Shown: piece by piece, positions 42,001 to 55,000 of the stretch
Position numbering within the stretch: position 1 is the stretch's first letter
Layout: each line of letters starts with the position of its first letter
Assembly: GCA_948099385.1 (NCBI GenBank)
Contig: CANUEZ040000129.1
Coordinates: forward strand, 7,260,501-7,324,500
DNA: 64,000 nucleotides
Direction: 5' to 3'
Source of the DNA: Fasciola hepatica
Lineage: Eukaryota > Platyhelminthes > Trematoda > Plagiorchiida > Fasciolidae
Position numbers and translations under genes: made by a program
Notes under the pieces: generated by a model
What the model was told of the DNA's origin: nothing
Seen by the model: the letters and a program-made list of their open reading frames with translations, nothing else
The model's database searches: none

Positions 42001-45000
42001 CTTGTATAAAGGTGAAAAAATGAAGCTGTTACAGTTGACAATAAAATTCATGCACTGGCGCTACAGCCTATGTGGGTTTTTTATTTAGACGTTGTTTCAC
42101 TATATCAGCACTCTTCTTCACTTACTTCCTATTGAGTTCATTTGGAACAAGGGTGAAACGGCTGCACAGAGTGCTTCTATGGTTTTTAATGGTGATATGA
42201 GCGCTGATACAGTAAGGTGAATCATATCTCGTAGAACCCTAGTCTCCTGCTCTTATGCATCTAATAACGGAATCCGAAGTTCACCATAAACGGCCCCCAA
42301 AGACGAAAGTCTTAAGCCCTCTCATGTTGAAAACTGTTCAGTCTCCATCAGTCATGTCCACCAAAATGTCGGTAGATTACTTTTGGGAGTTTAGTCCCCA
42401 TAATTTTAGACATGAGAGATCTGAACTATTTGCCAAACGCTGAAAACTCAGTGTCAGCGTTCAACGCATCACTGGCAACCCATGAAAGCACTGTGTGATA
42501 GTATCATTAATAATACCAGCCACCAACAGTGCAAATTAACCTTTGACTGAAACCGGTTGGATCGCAGAAGTTACCTTCGAAACTATTCATTCAGGTTCTG
42601 AGTGACTTACTGCAGGTCAGTTCTGCATGATATAGCACATATTCCTCAATGTCTTCAGTTTTGACAACTCATGTACGAGCCACAAAAACATTCTATTCGA
42701 CGTGACGCGCTTCACTCTTTAGTTCAGACAGATCAGATTCAGTTGTTGAACTGCAAGGACGACATAGTCTAATCACAAACCAAAACACCTTTCATTTATT
42801 GTTTTGTCCGGTAGACTGTGTCGGAGCGGAGTATACATTTCACAGCAGTGCAAATGCACATATCCCCAGTCAAAACATCACGAAGTTACTTGGTTGTCCT
42901 CAATCGTGAGGATCGTGCATGGACGAGGTGTCCATTTTCAGAATCACGAGGTGATTCCTCGGAAGTATTTCTTTGGATTCTCAAGGACTACCTTAAGAAC
43001 GAGGTTACTTGGTCCCTAGTTTCGAATTTTGATGTAAGTAGTATGTTATTTTATCTGGATGGGTGGCAGCTACTGTGAAACCGATCATGTGCCTCCGAGG
43101 AAATTTCCTCCTATCATCCTGATACAATAACATATTACCTACAGCAAATATAGTTGGTTGGTCGTTTATTTCAGTCTGAGTTCGTATAAGCCAGTCTACA
43201 ACAAATGATTTATTTCCAAATTCCTAATTAAATCAACCAAATCAGTCAAACTTCCTAATTAAATCAGTGTCCATTGTAGACCCATTACAAAGACAGTGAA
43301 AAATGTGTGTGGGGGGCAAATAGTTATACGTGCAGTCAGAAGAGCACGTGGTAGCGTATGAGCACAGTCCCAGTATTCCGCGTACCGAGTGGTGATTATG
43401 CACAACGAGAGTGACACATCCGTACGGTCGTCCCAAGATTTTTGGTGGTGAATGATCATCGAAATCGTTACAAACTATTTGAACTGATCTTGGCAAATAA
43501 CGTGTATCCTTAAAGCACTTGCGATCATGTTTCACTTTCTGAAATGTTTACCAAACACAAGAAGCAGTCAAACAGCCCGTATGATCCAAACTGTTCAATG
43601 GCGGGTGAAAGGCTGGAAGTGCATTTTCAGTCAACCACGTGAATTGATAAAAACCAAAGTGATAGTCTTTTATGTTTATTTACAAAGAAAACAGAAATCT
43701 TTTCGCTTACTTTTGCGGAACTCGACAATAAAAATGACCAGAACCAAGACAGAGGAGAATAGAACACGGTTTGATGAAAGCGAACAGAGCTAACTATCCA
43801 GATAGTGTCAATAACGGTTAACGGGTGAACAATGCCATCGATTTGTTCTCCTATGAAGTGCCTTTTGTGTACTAAGAATGCAGTATACGTAAGAAAGCAT
43901 AATAAAGTGTTTTTCTTACTGCAGTGCTGTTCATACAGTGACAGACTCAATAAAAGTAAGAACAATTTGACTTGTACTGTTTATACATTGTGAGTAGTTT
44001 TTACACAGAGCAATATCCATGATGCACACCGTCTCCAAGGCGGATTTGGTTTGGTTAGAAAACTGTCTACGGAACATTTTAGGAAAGTATTCATCGACGA
44101 GTTTTCTCCGAATGTTACTTACCTACGACAGGTTCAATTGCGAATTTATGAATTCTGGAATAATTTTATGGGATATCACCAAAACAACTCAACTCGTAGT
44201 AAATGAACACTAGAGGCGGTCAAAATGGGTCAGCCGTTCTTAGCACACCTTTTTTGTTTATCTATCCAGTCTGTTATTGTCATAATTGCTGTTCCTCTCA
44301 GTGCAGCTGGGGTATATTCCTCTACCTGGAGTCACGCATTAACGTAAGAATAATGGTTGATTGAGGTCCCAAATGGATCTGTACAACACATTATTCAGTA
44401 AGATATTTGTATTCCAACACTAGCAATTGTTTAGACTACACGTATGTGAGAAGAAGAGGATAGTATCTTTTTGGAGTAGAGGAAGAAACCAAAATCTGGT
44501 ATGGCGAGCCGAACTGATCATTTCCAGTTGGAACACTTACCCTCAACTACCACAATCGCACCGGAGTTTCGTACGCAAAATCGTTCAGCGGCCTGTCCTC
44601 GTAGAAAAAGCACGCCTTCGGTGGCTCCGTACAGGCAGACGTTGCCAACAATCAAATTCTGTTGGGTTTGGAATCCTTGTTCGAGTAGTTTGCGCGGAGG
44701 CACAATCGTCACGTGACCACCGGAAAGACCTTTGGCCACGTAATCGTTCGCATCTCCTTCCAGTCGCACGGTGACTCCTTTTGCCAAGAATGCACAGAAA
44801 CTTTGACCCGCACTGCCTCTGAGTAGTATCTGTTCGGTTTTAATTTTCCGGTTAAAAATGTCAATTGAGCCAAAATTCGACGATGTTTTTTAAATCTAAT
44901 ATGCAGGTTGATTTTGTTGAATCCAACGAATTCATTTGGAGTACAAAATATGGAAATTGTGTGAATAAATTATCCAAACCACGGTAAACTGCCAAGAGGA

Positions 45001-45974
45001 ACAGACAGGAAACAATTGTTTTTCGCCGAAGGTTATTGAGTGAGTGATTCCTCACCGCTGCCCACATACCACAAAATAAGTTCTGTGAGAACCCTAACCG
45101 AAGCATTTGACTCCACGATATGACCGACAAGGCAGTGGGGAGTTAACCCAGAGCGGAGACGTGACGAAGTATCCGTGTAGGAGCGGCTTTTTATCCGTCA
45201 CATGAGAAACGCTATGTTGTGATTAAGTCGACGTCCCTTTTTTCATATTCAGTCCCTGGTTCTATGCACTCGACGGGGCAAACTCGGCGACGACGAGGTA
45301 GCATCCTTTAGACTGCCGCCTGCCCAACTTTGGCGGGCGATAGATTCCCAAGGAAGTATGATGAGTTTTCCCATTTTCATCAGAAACGTTTGGTGCTCCA
45401 CTCATTAATTCACCCAACAGGTGCTTTTTAACTGGCCGGCTGCGTCTTTATAAGTGTATTCGTTAGGGCATCCTCTTCAGGAAAGTTGTGGCAGGATGTA
45501 GAGAAACAAATTTTGCCGAATAAATGGTTCGATTAGGTCGAGGTTTGTCCAACTTCTACCCACTAACCTGCCAGGCGTAATTGCATCTTCAGCTTAAAGA
45601 AGTCATCCGCACAGTATGCCAGTGCGCCAAGAATTGCTTGTCTCCTTTACGCAAAGAAATTTCGGAGTATTCTTTTTGAATTTACTCGGTCTTTAATCTG
45701 CCACACATTCTTTTGTTATTCAGTAAATCACGGTAATCAAAAGGTATAGAATTTATTGTTTGATTGTTTTTTTTCTTCAATGCACAGCATGATAGTGTCA
45801 AGTCTCTAGATGCACCTTTTTCTGTCAAATACATATTCTGCGTCCCATTAAGAAATTCAGGCATTCAAAAAGAACGAAATGCAGTTTGAGTTTACTCCGT
45901 AACTTGAGTCACCTCGTAGAGATTATCATTCTGAATACACTGAGATACGCTCATCACAAACGTAACCACGCTTA

Positions 45975-46029
<55 letters not shown>

Positions 46030-49000
46030 TCTTGGTCAAAACGTCATGCTCAGGAGAGAGTTCGAATACATCGGCCTTAACCAAATATGCGGAGATATGC
46101 TATTTATTTGACCGACTGATAACTTGAATTTGTGAGTTAGTTTTGGGCTCAGTAGAACGAGGTTTTATGTAGCGTTGAACGATGGGATCATAGAAGGTCG
46201 TTGTAATGGCCGGAGTGCTTGAAATGAAATTAGAAGACACACGAACTGGCACTGGAATGTATCGATTTTTTATCGTGAAAAGTAGGACTTTTTCGTGAGC
46301 ATGAACTGTGTACAGAAAAACATGGACGCCCTTATTGCTTCATGAACAATGTGATCGGTGAACACAAACTTGTCCCATGACGTAGGAGCGGATCGTGCGC
46401 GAGAGATATTCACACTACTATATTCAATACCCAAGGTTACACTAGAGTGAGTCTTAAGCACACGATATATTTGATCGTGTATGACAATGCATAGATGATG
46501 TTTGGAGTGTACACTGAACAAATGAACAGTGATTGGTATAAATGGAATTTCTTGTATTGCTTGTGAGTAAGGCTCAAAATCACCACAGTCATATTGACCA
46601 GATGTTCCCCGTTGATTATATATGTGCACCTGGCAACACACAAGCTTACCGTCTGCTTTTCAGAGGTCCATTTTCATATCAGAGATGTGTGTCGTCTTAC
46701 CAAGCAATCAGCTTTAGATAAGAAACTGCCCAACTGACCATTGCTTATCAGATATCAAGTGAAACTCGCGTATTAGTCCCCCAGGAACTACGACTAAAAC
46801 CAGCCCATCAATTAGATAACAAAAGATCCTATTCTGATGACAGGCTTCAAGAATAGGTTGTGATGAGCTGAAGGAGTGTGTTCTATCTGAATTTAAAAAG
46901 TCAGCCATGAAAAGAATGTTTGGGCCATTCTGTGGTTACTTAATGTTTGATTGGATTGGGCTTGTTAGAGCTTTTGTCGCATGTTCGGGAAACATCTTTA
47001 GTACATTGAATTCTGGCTATGAGATAAGTGTATGTGAAAATGACATTGAGTTGCTGACTCACATTTGGTCAGTTCAGCGTAGAAAACAATATTGGCTCAG
47101 GAGGTTGGACGCAATATCAGCTAGTCAGTCGAGGAGGAAAAAGGCAGCTGATTGTGAAGTGACTAAGCGTCAGTATGCACGTTATAGAAAGATCGGTTTA
47201 CAACACAAATACGGTATTGTTTAAGCACCAGCATATATTCTTGTCTATGGCTACACGTGATTTTCTTTGGGAGTTGTTGTCTTGGAAATCGAGGAGCTTG
47301 TAATCAGTCAACTGATCATACATTCGGTGATATTTGAAATCAGAACTGACGAGTAGTCGGTGCAAAATTCTTGAAATAAAAGCAGCCAAATTTAGTTGAT
47401 AGCGTCTTCCTTTCTGGTTCTAGAGGCCAATAGATGCACGCTCCAAACCGGTGATGTTATAGAACAGGCACATTGGCAGTAAAAAGACGCTCACTACTCC
47501 GTGGATTAGGGTGGGTCATATGCAATCAGATTCAGAATCTTAGATTGGCTGACTGTTCTTTGGACTACACCTTTCACGCACAAACCTCAGGTCACCCAAC
47601 CAACCCTGCACTTGGAAGCACCAGACTCGAGTTTCATTCCTGTTAGAGCTTATCAGTGGTGCAGATTTACCGCCACACCTAGGGTTTCAACCCGGGCCTT
47701 TTCACCTGTAAGGTGTGTGTGTTACCTCTGTAACACCCCACTCCCATGCAGGCTGATCTGAATCACTGAGTTAGGTTTGTTCAGAAATCGTTAACTGCCG
47801 TTAACTCCAAGTGAAAGCCTCTCACCAAATCAGGTCTTCTTCAGAGGGTGCGGCGTAGGACATGCACCACTGATGAGCTCAAACAAGAGCGAAACTCGAG
47901 TCTGGGGCTTCCGAGTGCACGGTTGGTAGGATGACCTAAGGTTTGTGCTTGGAGGGTATAATCCAAAGAAAAGTCAACCAAGCAAAGTATCATCAGTCCC
48001 ACACATTACTTTTAAGTATTTGCGAAATTCAGAATCGTTTACCATACAAGCGATCAAATCAAAGGAGAACGTCAGTAGGTAAAAACGTAGGGGCCATGGA
48101 TACGGGTAAACAACTCAGTGGTCAGCGTCCACGCAAGATCAGTGTCCAATGTGTGCTTCAGTGAGATAATGGGTGCAGCGCGAAACAGCTAAGGGAGACA
48201 CAAATTCGGGGATCGGCGGACTAAGGGCACAGGATTAGTCCAGCCTTAGGTTAGAGGGTGTCGAGTCCCATATTTCTGTTGCTTACAGTGAATGTTTAGT
48301 CTTTTTTTCGGGAATGTTTTGCTTTTAAAACCGAAACATGAAAACCTCACTGGCCCTGCTACCCACGAGTAACTGCTAAAAGAGCGCTTTACTGTATACT
48401 CCCTCAACGGTCCGCTTTATTCTATCCGAAAGAAGATTCAGATCGGCTACGTACACGGAATGTGATCGGTTTTATTTGATCAAACTAAAGCTTACCTTGA
48501 TATGACGGCCTTCAGGAAGCCCATTCACATTAAACTGCCTGGAGATTGCAAAGCTGAGAGTGGAGCCGAAAGCCCGATCGGAATTTCCAATTTTGGCCTC
48601 ATAGAAGACGTTCGCATGTGCCGGATCTATTTGCTCATCTACAGGGGTCTCGAGAATTGGCTGAGCTAGTTTGAGAAGGGCACAGTCTAGAGCTCTGTCC
48701 TCGTGCAAATATTGAGCCAGTTGTTCAACAGGTGTGAGCTCCTCGTCATTTTTCGGATCCCAGTCTTCTTGTAGGATGGAACTCCAAGTAGGAAATACCC
48801 GAATGGGCTCGGATTTGACCAGCAGTGGTCGCAAGTCTAGTTTCAATGCCTTTGATGTGAAGTTGGTTCGGATAGGCTAAGTAGGGATGCATGTAAAATG
48901 ATATTATTGAAACTGGTAGCAGGTTTTTAGTAAAATAAATGGTGCACAATAAAACAAAGCCTTCACTGAAAGAATCTCACTCCGTCAAAGTCGATCACTC

Positions 49001-52000
49001 TTTACGTTCCCATATACATTCTTCCAGTTGGCAATGAACTGTGAAAGTTTCGTACAAGGATTAGAGCCTACTTGTCCCCCAAAGAATTTTTTTAAGGTTC
49101 GCTCAGAAATAAACTGACCTGTATCACTTGATGGTTTAGGAAGCGAGCGGCAGGCCTGATATATTCCAACTTCATTGGGACTACAAAACTCAAAAATCGG
49201 CTCAGTTGAGTTCATTACTTCCCACTATTAGCATCGTACTTCTGCGCCGTAGTTCTGGTTGCTACCTCAAGATTAAAACCAATCGAAATATAAGGAAAAA
49301 TGAAACAAAAAAGAAAGCAACAACAGAGAACCACGCGGACGGAAAGGAACTTGTATAAAATCACTTCACTGACCATGAAGACTAGCCATTTCATCTGAGG
49401 TATGCAACCCTCGTTGGGTGGACGACGTGGGTCCAAGCTAAGAAGCCTAACACATCTTACATGGTAAAGTCCACTGATAAAGGTTTTGATATCGTTTTAC
49501 CACGGACTGACCACCTCGACCCAACCGGTATTCGCTGCCTGTCTCGGAGACCAAAGCACACTGAGGAACCCTGTCTGTAGATATGCATAAAACATCTCTC
49601 AGCTATCTTAATCTGTTTAGATTGAGCGCCTTCTGCGGCGAGTGGCCTCTGGTTTCTAGCATCCTGTTTCTGACCCTAGCATTATTGATACGGTGCTCCC
49701 GTCATATTCGAGGAAAACTACGGATACATTGACTTTCAACCAACAACAGCTTTCAAGTATCTTCTACTCGTAACAGCCACGTTTTTGTGTCGTAAAACAA
49801 GACGGACCCCAACTCTAACTCTCACTCGATCCTTGAGGGGCAGTCGGATATCAAGCCGAAGCTACTGGGGCTTCAGTTTGCTAAAGGCCAAATACGCTTT
49901 AAGTATACCCGACAAGACTTTATCTGGAATCGGACTGCCTACCTGGGAAACAAAACGTGTCCTTTTCATTTAAAGATTCTGTTGTTAGGACAAGGTTTGG
50001 TGTACGACCGACCCATTTATGTAGCGGCATTTTAAGTTTCGAAGATTCAAAACTTTTCCAAATTGTCGTCCAGACTATGTAGAAAACTGTGCAACCTACC
50101 TGAATCACTACTCACAAGGATAACATCGTTCGCGCACTTTGAACCAGATAGTTTACTGACTGAATCAAAATCGATATCGCTATTCCGCCATGAGGATAGA
50201 TCTGTTCTCATGATCACTTCAGTTAGAAAGTTGAAAGAAAGTGGTGTCGAGAGCAACTCTGGCACAGACTAACAAACAACTGTACAATAAAACCGCACAG
50301 AACTTTTTTACAGCATAACGAATCACTTGTTAATCAGTTCAGACCTCTTACTAATCTAGCAGATCAGGTAGCCAAGCTCAGTAGATTGCTTGTAAAGCAT
50401 TGTCTTTGTCGTCACTTCGATTTGCTACGGAAAAGTCGTCCGTCCTAAGGGGTCAGTTACTTTGTAGTTGATGGGCTGTTGCCTTTCAAACCAAGTGACG
50501 GAGGGGTACAATGTCATGTGTTAGTGATGTTCAAAAAACGGTTGACAGCCAGTTGTGATTACCGGGAGGCGGGGTTAGGTGGTTGATTCAGGACCGTTCA
50601 TTCCGGATTCGAGTCCTTATAGGGGCTCGATGGACGTGCACTGCTAGTGATTCCTAGCAGGCCAAAACAAACAGATTGCTCAGCGCTTTCCTGTTTTTCA
50701 GTGTTAAGTTAGGCTGTATTGCTGCATAATGAACCATTTGGCTATGCAGATATTGGTGATGATTCCTATTAAGCCAGATGAAACGGTTGTATAGTGCCGT
50801 CATTGGTGAGACATTGAGTCCACAAGATAAATGAGCCGGTGAAAAAAGCAAAGATCCTTTCGATAAATCAGGACAATTACCAAATATTTCCTTGTGTTCT
50901 CCTAGGTCACGGCACAAATAAGCGATAAAGCAAAAACTATATCAGGTAACCTTGAAATTCCGGACAAGATGCTTATGAACCAAAATCTACGATTATAGTG
51001 GTGTAAGTTTCCTTTTCTTTCAGTTGAGAGAAATGTATGCACAAAGGTACGGAACTTATGATCCAGAGACAATGGGCACATTTCGTTCATAGCCTTGGGC
51101 TGACTAATCCATAGGTCCCACTGCATCCGAGTTGCCTGGTGCAGATGTTTGGCTCCGAAGGGACTGTCAGTGGCTAGTTCAAAACCTCGACACTTGAGCA
51201 CCTTGGTTATCGATAGGATGCACTTGGACATTTCCCTTGAAAATAGTTTGCTTTGATGTGTCTCTATTACAGAGGCCTTCGCATAACCATTTATCAAACA
51301 CTATTTTCATAATTCCCTGTTTGCCCCAACTCTTTTATTCGACTGACATTTAATCGATCGATCAATATCGCCGAGCTTGTGTTTTGGTTAGCTCTCAGTT
51401 AGCCAGTCACATTCGTTCACGTGTGGTACTGAGGTCACGATTTAGGGGACACATTCATTTTGAATTTCCGATAAATCGTTGCTCAGCACCGTTGAAGTTT
51501 TGATTTGCCGGTTATCAGTGTTAACAGTCTCGTAAAAAAAGTCATGAAAACACTGACGTGAAATCAGCCTCGCATCTATCAAGGCAATACTAGCTACTGA
51601 TGCAGCGATCATGCTCGTGAACTCAAGTTGTGTGGGTCAGATTTAACTGTGGAGCAGAAAAAGAAGCCAAAAAGCCTCAGTCGGATACTTAATTTTCGTA
51701 TATCGAAAAAAGGCAAGTGTGTGACCACTAATTACTAGAAACAGAATCATTTTTCTGGTTGAATAATAGCTTTTCAAGCAGACTGCTAGTCATTTTCTTC
51801 TCACCAGTGAGTAATCAATAAGTGGGAGAAGAATCCACTGTTCAAACACTCATCTGAAATTTGCTAACATCGAGTATGCCTTTCCGTTGTCTGGCTTAAC
51901 GTCTGTATTTGCCTTTCAAGTATCTTCAGTGAAATTCGTCTGTATATGTTTAAGTTATTCGTGCATGAAAGGCAGAAGGAGTGGAAGTTGATACATCGGA

Positions 52001-55000
52001 AATTGTGATCATGGCAGGCAATACGGATGTACGAACCGGATTTCGTCTGTCTGTGTGTGTCCCCTCAATCCAAGCAACTGCGACAACAGGAAAGTGAGAG
52101 GCGGTGCGATCAAAGTTGACACTGACCGTAGGTTCGTGTCACTGAACCACCGCCGTTGCGGACGGGGAGTCTAATTGGTTGCTGTTTGGAAAGCAACTGC
52201 ATTGGAATGTCGTAAATGAATGAACGGTTAACTGTTCTACGCCTGGCTACGGTACAAATAAATGAGAATGCTTTATACTTCTCCGGGCCCATTGGGTGTG
52301 GAGTCCTGATGTATTCATTTTGAAAAACGTGGGCGGTGTAACACGTTCAGACAGATCGCCACTCCCATTTTTATCGATGTAAGTGTAGATGATTATCTAT
52401 GCACTTACTGAGCTCCCGGGTTCACCGAGTTTTATGTCTGTGTCTTTGCAGATCGAGCAATTGCAAACCCCACGGAAGACACTGCATCCAACATACTACA
52501 ACAGCAGGAGATCTGGATTACCGTTCGCGAATCGAGGATATACTTAGGCTTCATTCTGCATAGATTTTCAGCGAACACTACTGAGGAGTAGAACTCATCA
52601 TGTCGTATGGTCTGTTTTCAGTGATTCGTCTCTTGTATAAGACACTCACATATCGGGTGAACCAGAGTAACACACCAGTAGGAGATATCGGTTTCGATGT
52701 CTTTTTTAGTTTACGGACCACTAGGATAAAGCGTTTTATGTCATTCTGACCACTATTAAATAGCCCGAAAAGCTTCCTGTTTGTTCTAGCTTATTCGCAA
52801 GAGTAGGTTGAGTGACATTTAGAAGTGTGTCTGTCATTTTCCCGTGGCAATCTACTCGGGGCTGTTGTTCCAGAAAGTTGCTTCTCGAGACTGTCGGTTA
52901 TAACTCGACCAGCCTTAGGCTAGTCCGATCAAATCGGGTCAGGTGTGGCTATGACTTTCAAAGCTCTGTGGGATAGAAATCGCGGAGCACATGAAGGCTA
53001 TGAAGGCGATGCTATCATCGTTTCGCAGATAGCATGAACGTGTCTGAGTGCCACTGCAAGCCATGGAAACGTTTTGTCATACAACTTTCGCTTGGCTATG
53101 AAAACGGTGAGAGTGACCCCTCAAACAAAAGCATCGCATGAGGTCTCATCATCCTGCTGTGGACTGGGCAAAAAGTAACACAAAAATCATTAGAATCCTG
53201 AGTGACCCGTGCAACTAACTTTATCCTACTTGTCACTGTTCAAGTCTGGTGTTTAGCTATGGTGATAATGTTCAAGATACGAAGCTACAGGTTCAATTTA
53301 ATGCTAAACGGCTCTTTTTTGGTGTCCAGCTCGTTATCACGTCTTACTTAGGTGAGAGTTATGTGATTCTTCACTGGAGACAGTAGACACGTGATGTTTT
53401 GCTTGGCCTAAATAGTCACGTGTGCGGATAAGCGTAATCACACACACACACACACACATGCATACATCAATTCATTGCGGATCATAAATCCATGTCCACA
53501 TACTGTGACTCACGTAGTAACGCACTTGTCTACTTTTGTCCGACATATGCATACTTGTGCTTGCCGTATTACGGTGCCTAAATACACGTTCGACCGTTCA
53601 TGCGTGTTCTTGTTCTTTTTACTGATAACATATCACGTCTATCACAGACGATAGAGGCGGTTTTCGGTAGTTTTGGTCACACTTAATCCGTTGCGCTCGT
53701 ATGAAAGTATGGGACCGAAGGAATACTTAAAGCTGTGCCGCTTTATTCTCAGCCTCCCTTAATCGCAACAATCAGTAACCCACTGTTTTCTTCACAATAA
53801 TCTCATTCATATATCAGAAGAGTGAGTGGATACTCTTCTTAGAAAATTCCACCGAGAAATAACAACGGTGATTTGCTGATAGTTCTACGCAGAGTTTACA
53901 AGCGTAAGGATAAACCGACAGAAAAGTACCGGATACGCATACCGATGAACGGCAGTAGCCGCGAAATCTGTTGTGTGCTTCCCGGAAACCTTTCCCACTC
54001 ATCTGTGGATACTACTTACTTCACACCACTGGTTTTCCGTTGCAACATACTGTGTAGTGTCTGCACAAAGCAAATCGGAAAGGAGTACTTGTTAGATGTT
54101 CACATTTGATCATCCCAAATAGGGTTACCGCTTTTTCGGTTAGCCAAACACTGATTCCAAATTCTGATCGATCAATAAAATACCAACACAAATCTGACGT
54201 GTAAGCGACCCGAAAAGAAATTCAGCTACTGCAGTTTGTGAAATGCTCTAGAACATGGAAGTATAAAATGGAGAAAAGTAATCGGATAACTAGAAAAAAA
54301 GAGCTTTAAACAAGTTTTCCTGAGTGCCATGCTGATTTGTATGTTTGAAGCCTTTTTCTTCTAAAATGGCAGCCTCATACAAGAAACGAGTCAAATAAGA
54401 TATGCGTCTTTGATATCGTATTTTTGACGTTCGTTCAATGTGAACTGAATCATTTTCAAAAATCAAAAGTCTTCAACAGCTTCTGATTGTTGACCCGGAC
54501 TTTTATGTCCCAAGAGTTTCATCACTAGTCGAGTTGACATCGTCAGTACGCAGGCTAGGATCCCCCTAACGACGCATCAACAGAACTAACTCACCGAAGA
54601 TCCTGTGAAACAAGCCTCTGAAAACAGAAGCCACAGCATGGAAATCAAGAGGCAAAGTTTCAAATTCAGGAGTTATCACAGAGTTTTGGAAGGTTAAGTA
54701 GCTAAATTTAGAAGTGCGCGCCGAGAGATCAAAAGGTCAACTTTTTATAGATGGTGGAGTAGATGGCAGTTACTTTGGTCAGGCTGTAGGCAGCCATATT
54801 GGTGTCCGAGTAAAGTAAGTATGGGTTCACGATGGTACATCTACTGAACTTCAGGTTCGTGGAGTTTTCTGTGTTTGTGTGTTTTGTAGATCGAACATGG
54901 GCAAGATCACCGGACCTTGCACGCTACTTCACATTACAAGATCAAGATCAGATTTAGGGGTAGGAATCCTATAAATACAAATGCATACAATGACCTTCGC

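Larger units (their letters stand above)
38636..42143 (-). repeat. Right arm of large inverted repeat (interrupted)
   Basis: Inverted partner of 13013-15897. Homology runs from 38636 to about 38882, is broken by an insertion with a target-site duplication, and resumes near 39545 to end at about 42143. A SINE sits at 41002-41233 at the position equivalent to that in the left arm, so it was present before the two arms separated. At 42144 the sequence switches directly to a 3' SINE fragment that the left arm lacks. The arm lies in the 7.8 kb GOGAT intron between exons d and e. Confidence 0.93.
36717..44540 (-). other. GOGAT intron d-e, 7,824 bp
   Basis: Contains the interrupted right inverted repeat arm (38636-42143), the 642-bp insertion and SINE fragments. 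From 42610 to 44540 and 36720 to 37470 nothing is recognised. Confidence 0.85.
44830..48495 (-). other. GOGAT intron c-d, 3,666 bp
   Basis: Contains the CA microsatellite and the inverted SINE-like pair (47571-47956). Nothing else is recognised. Confidence 0.85.

Noticed and set aside
44861..45130. Open frame ending just upstream of exon d, as an extension of that exon
   Set aside because: It is in another frame from the coding sequence of exon d and has no similarity to GOGAT.
46907..47224. 105-codon plus-strand frame with a basic C-terminus
   Set aside because: No recognisable family and no splice or promoter context; within chance length.
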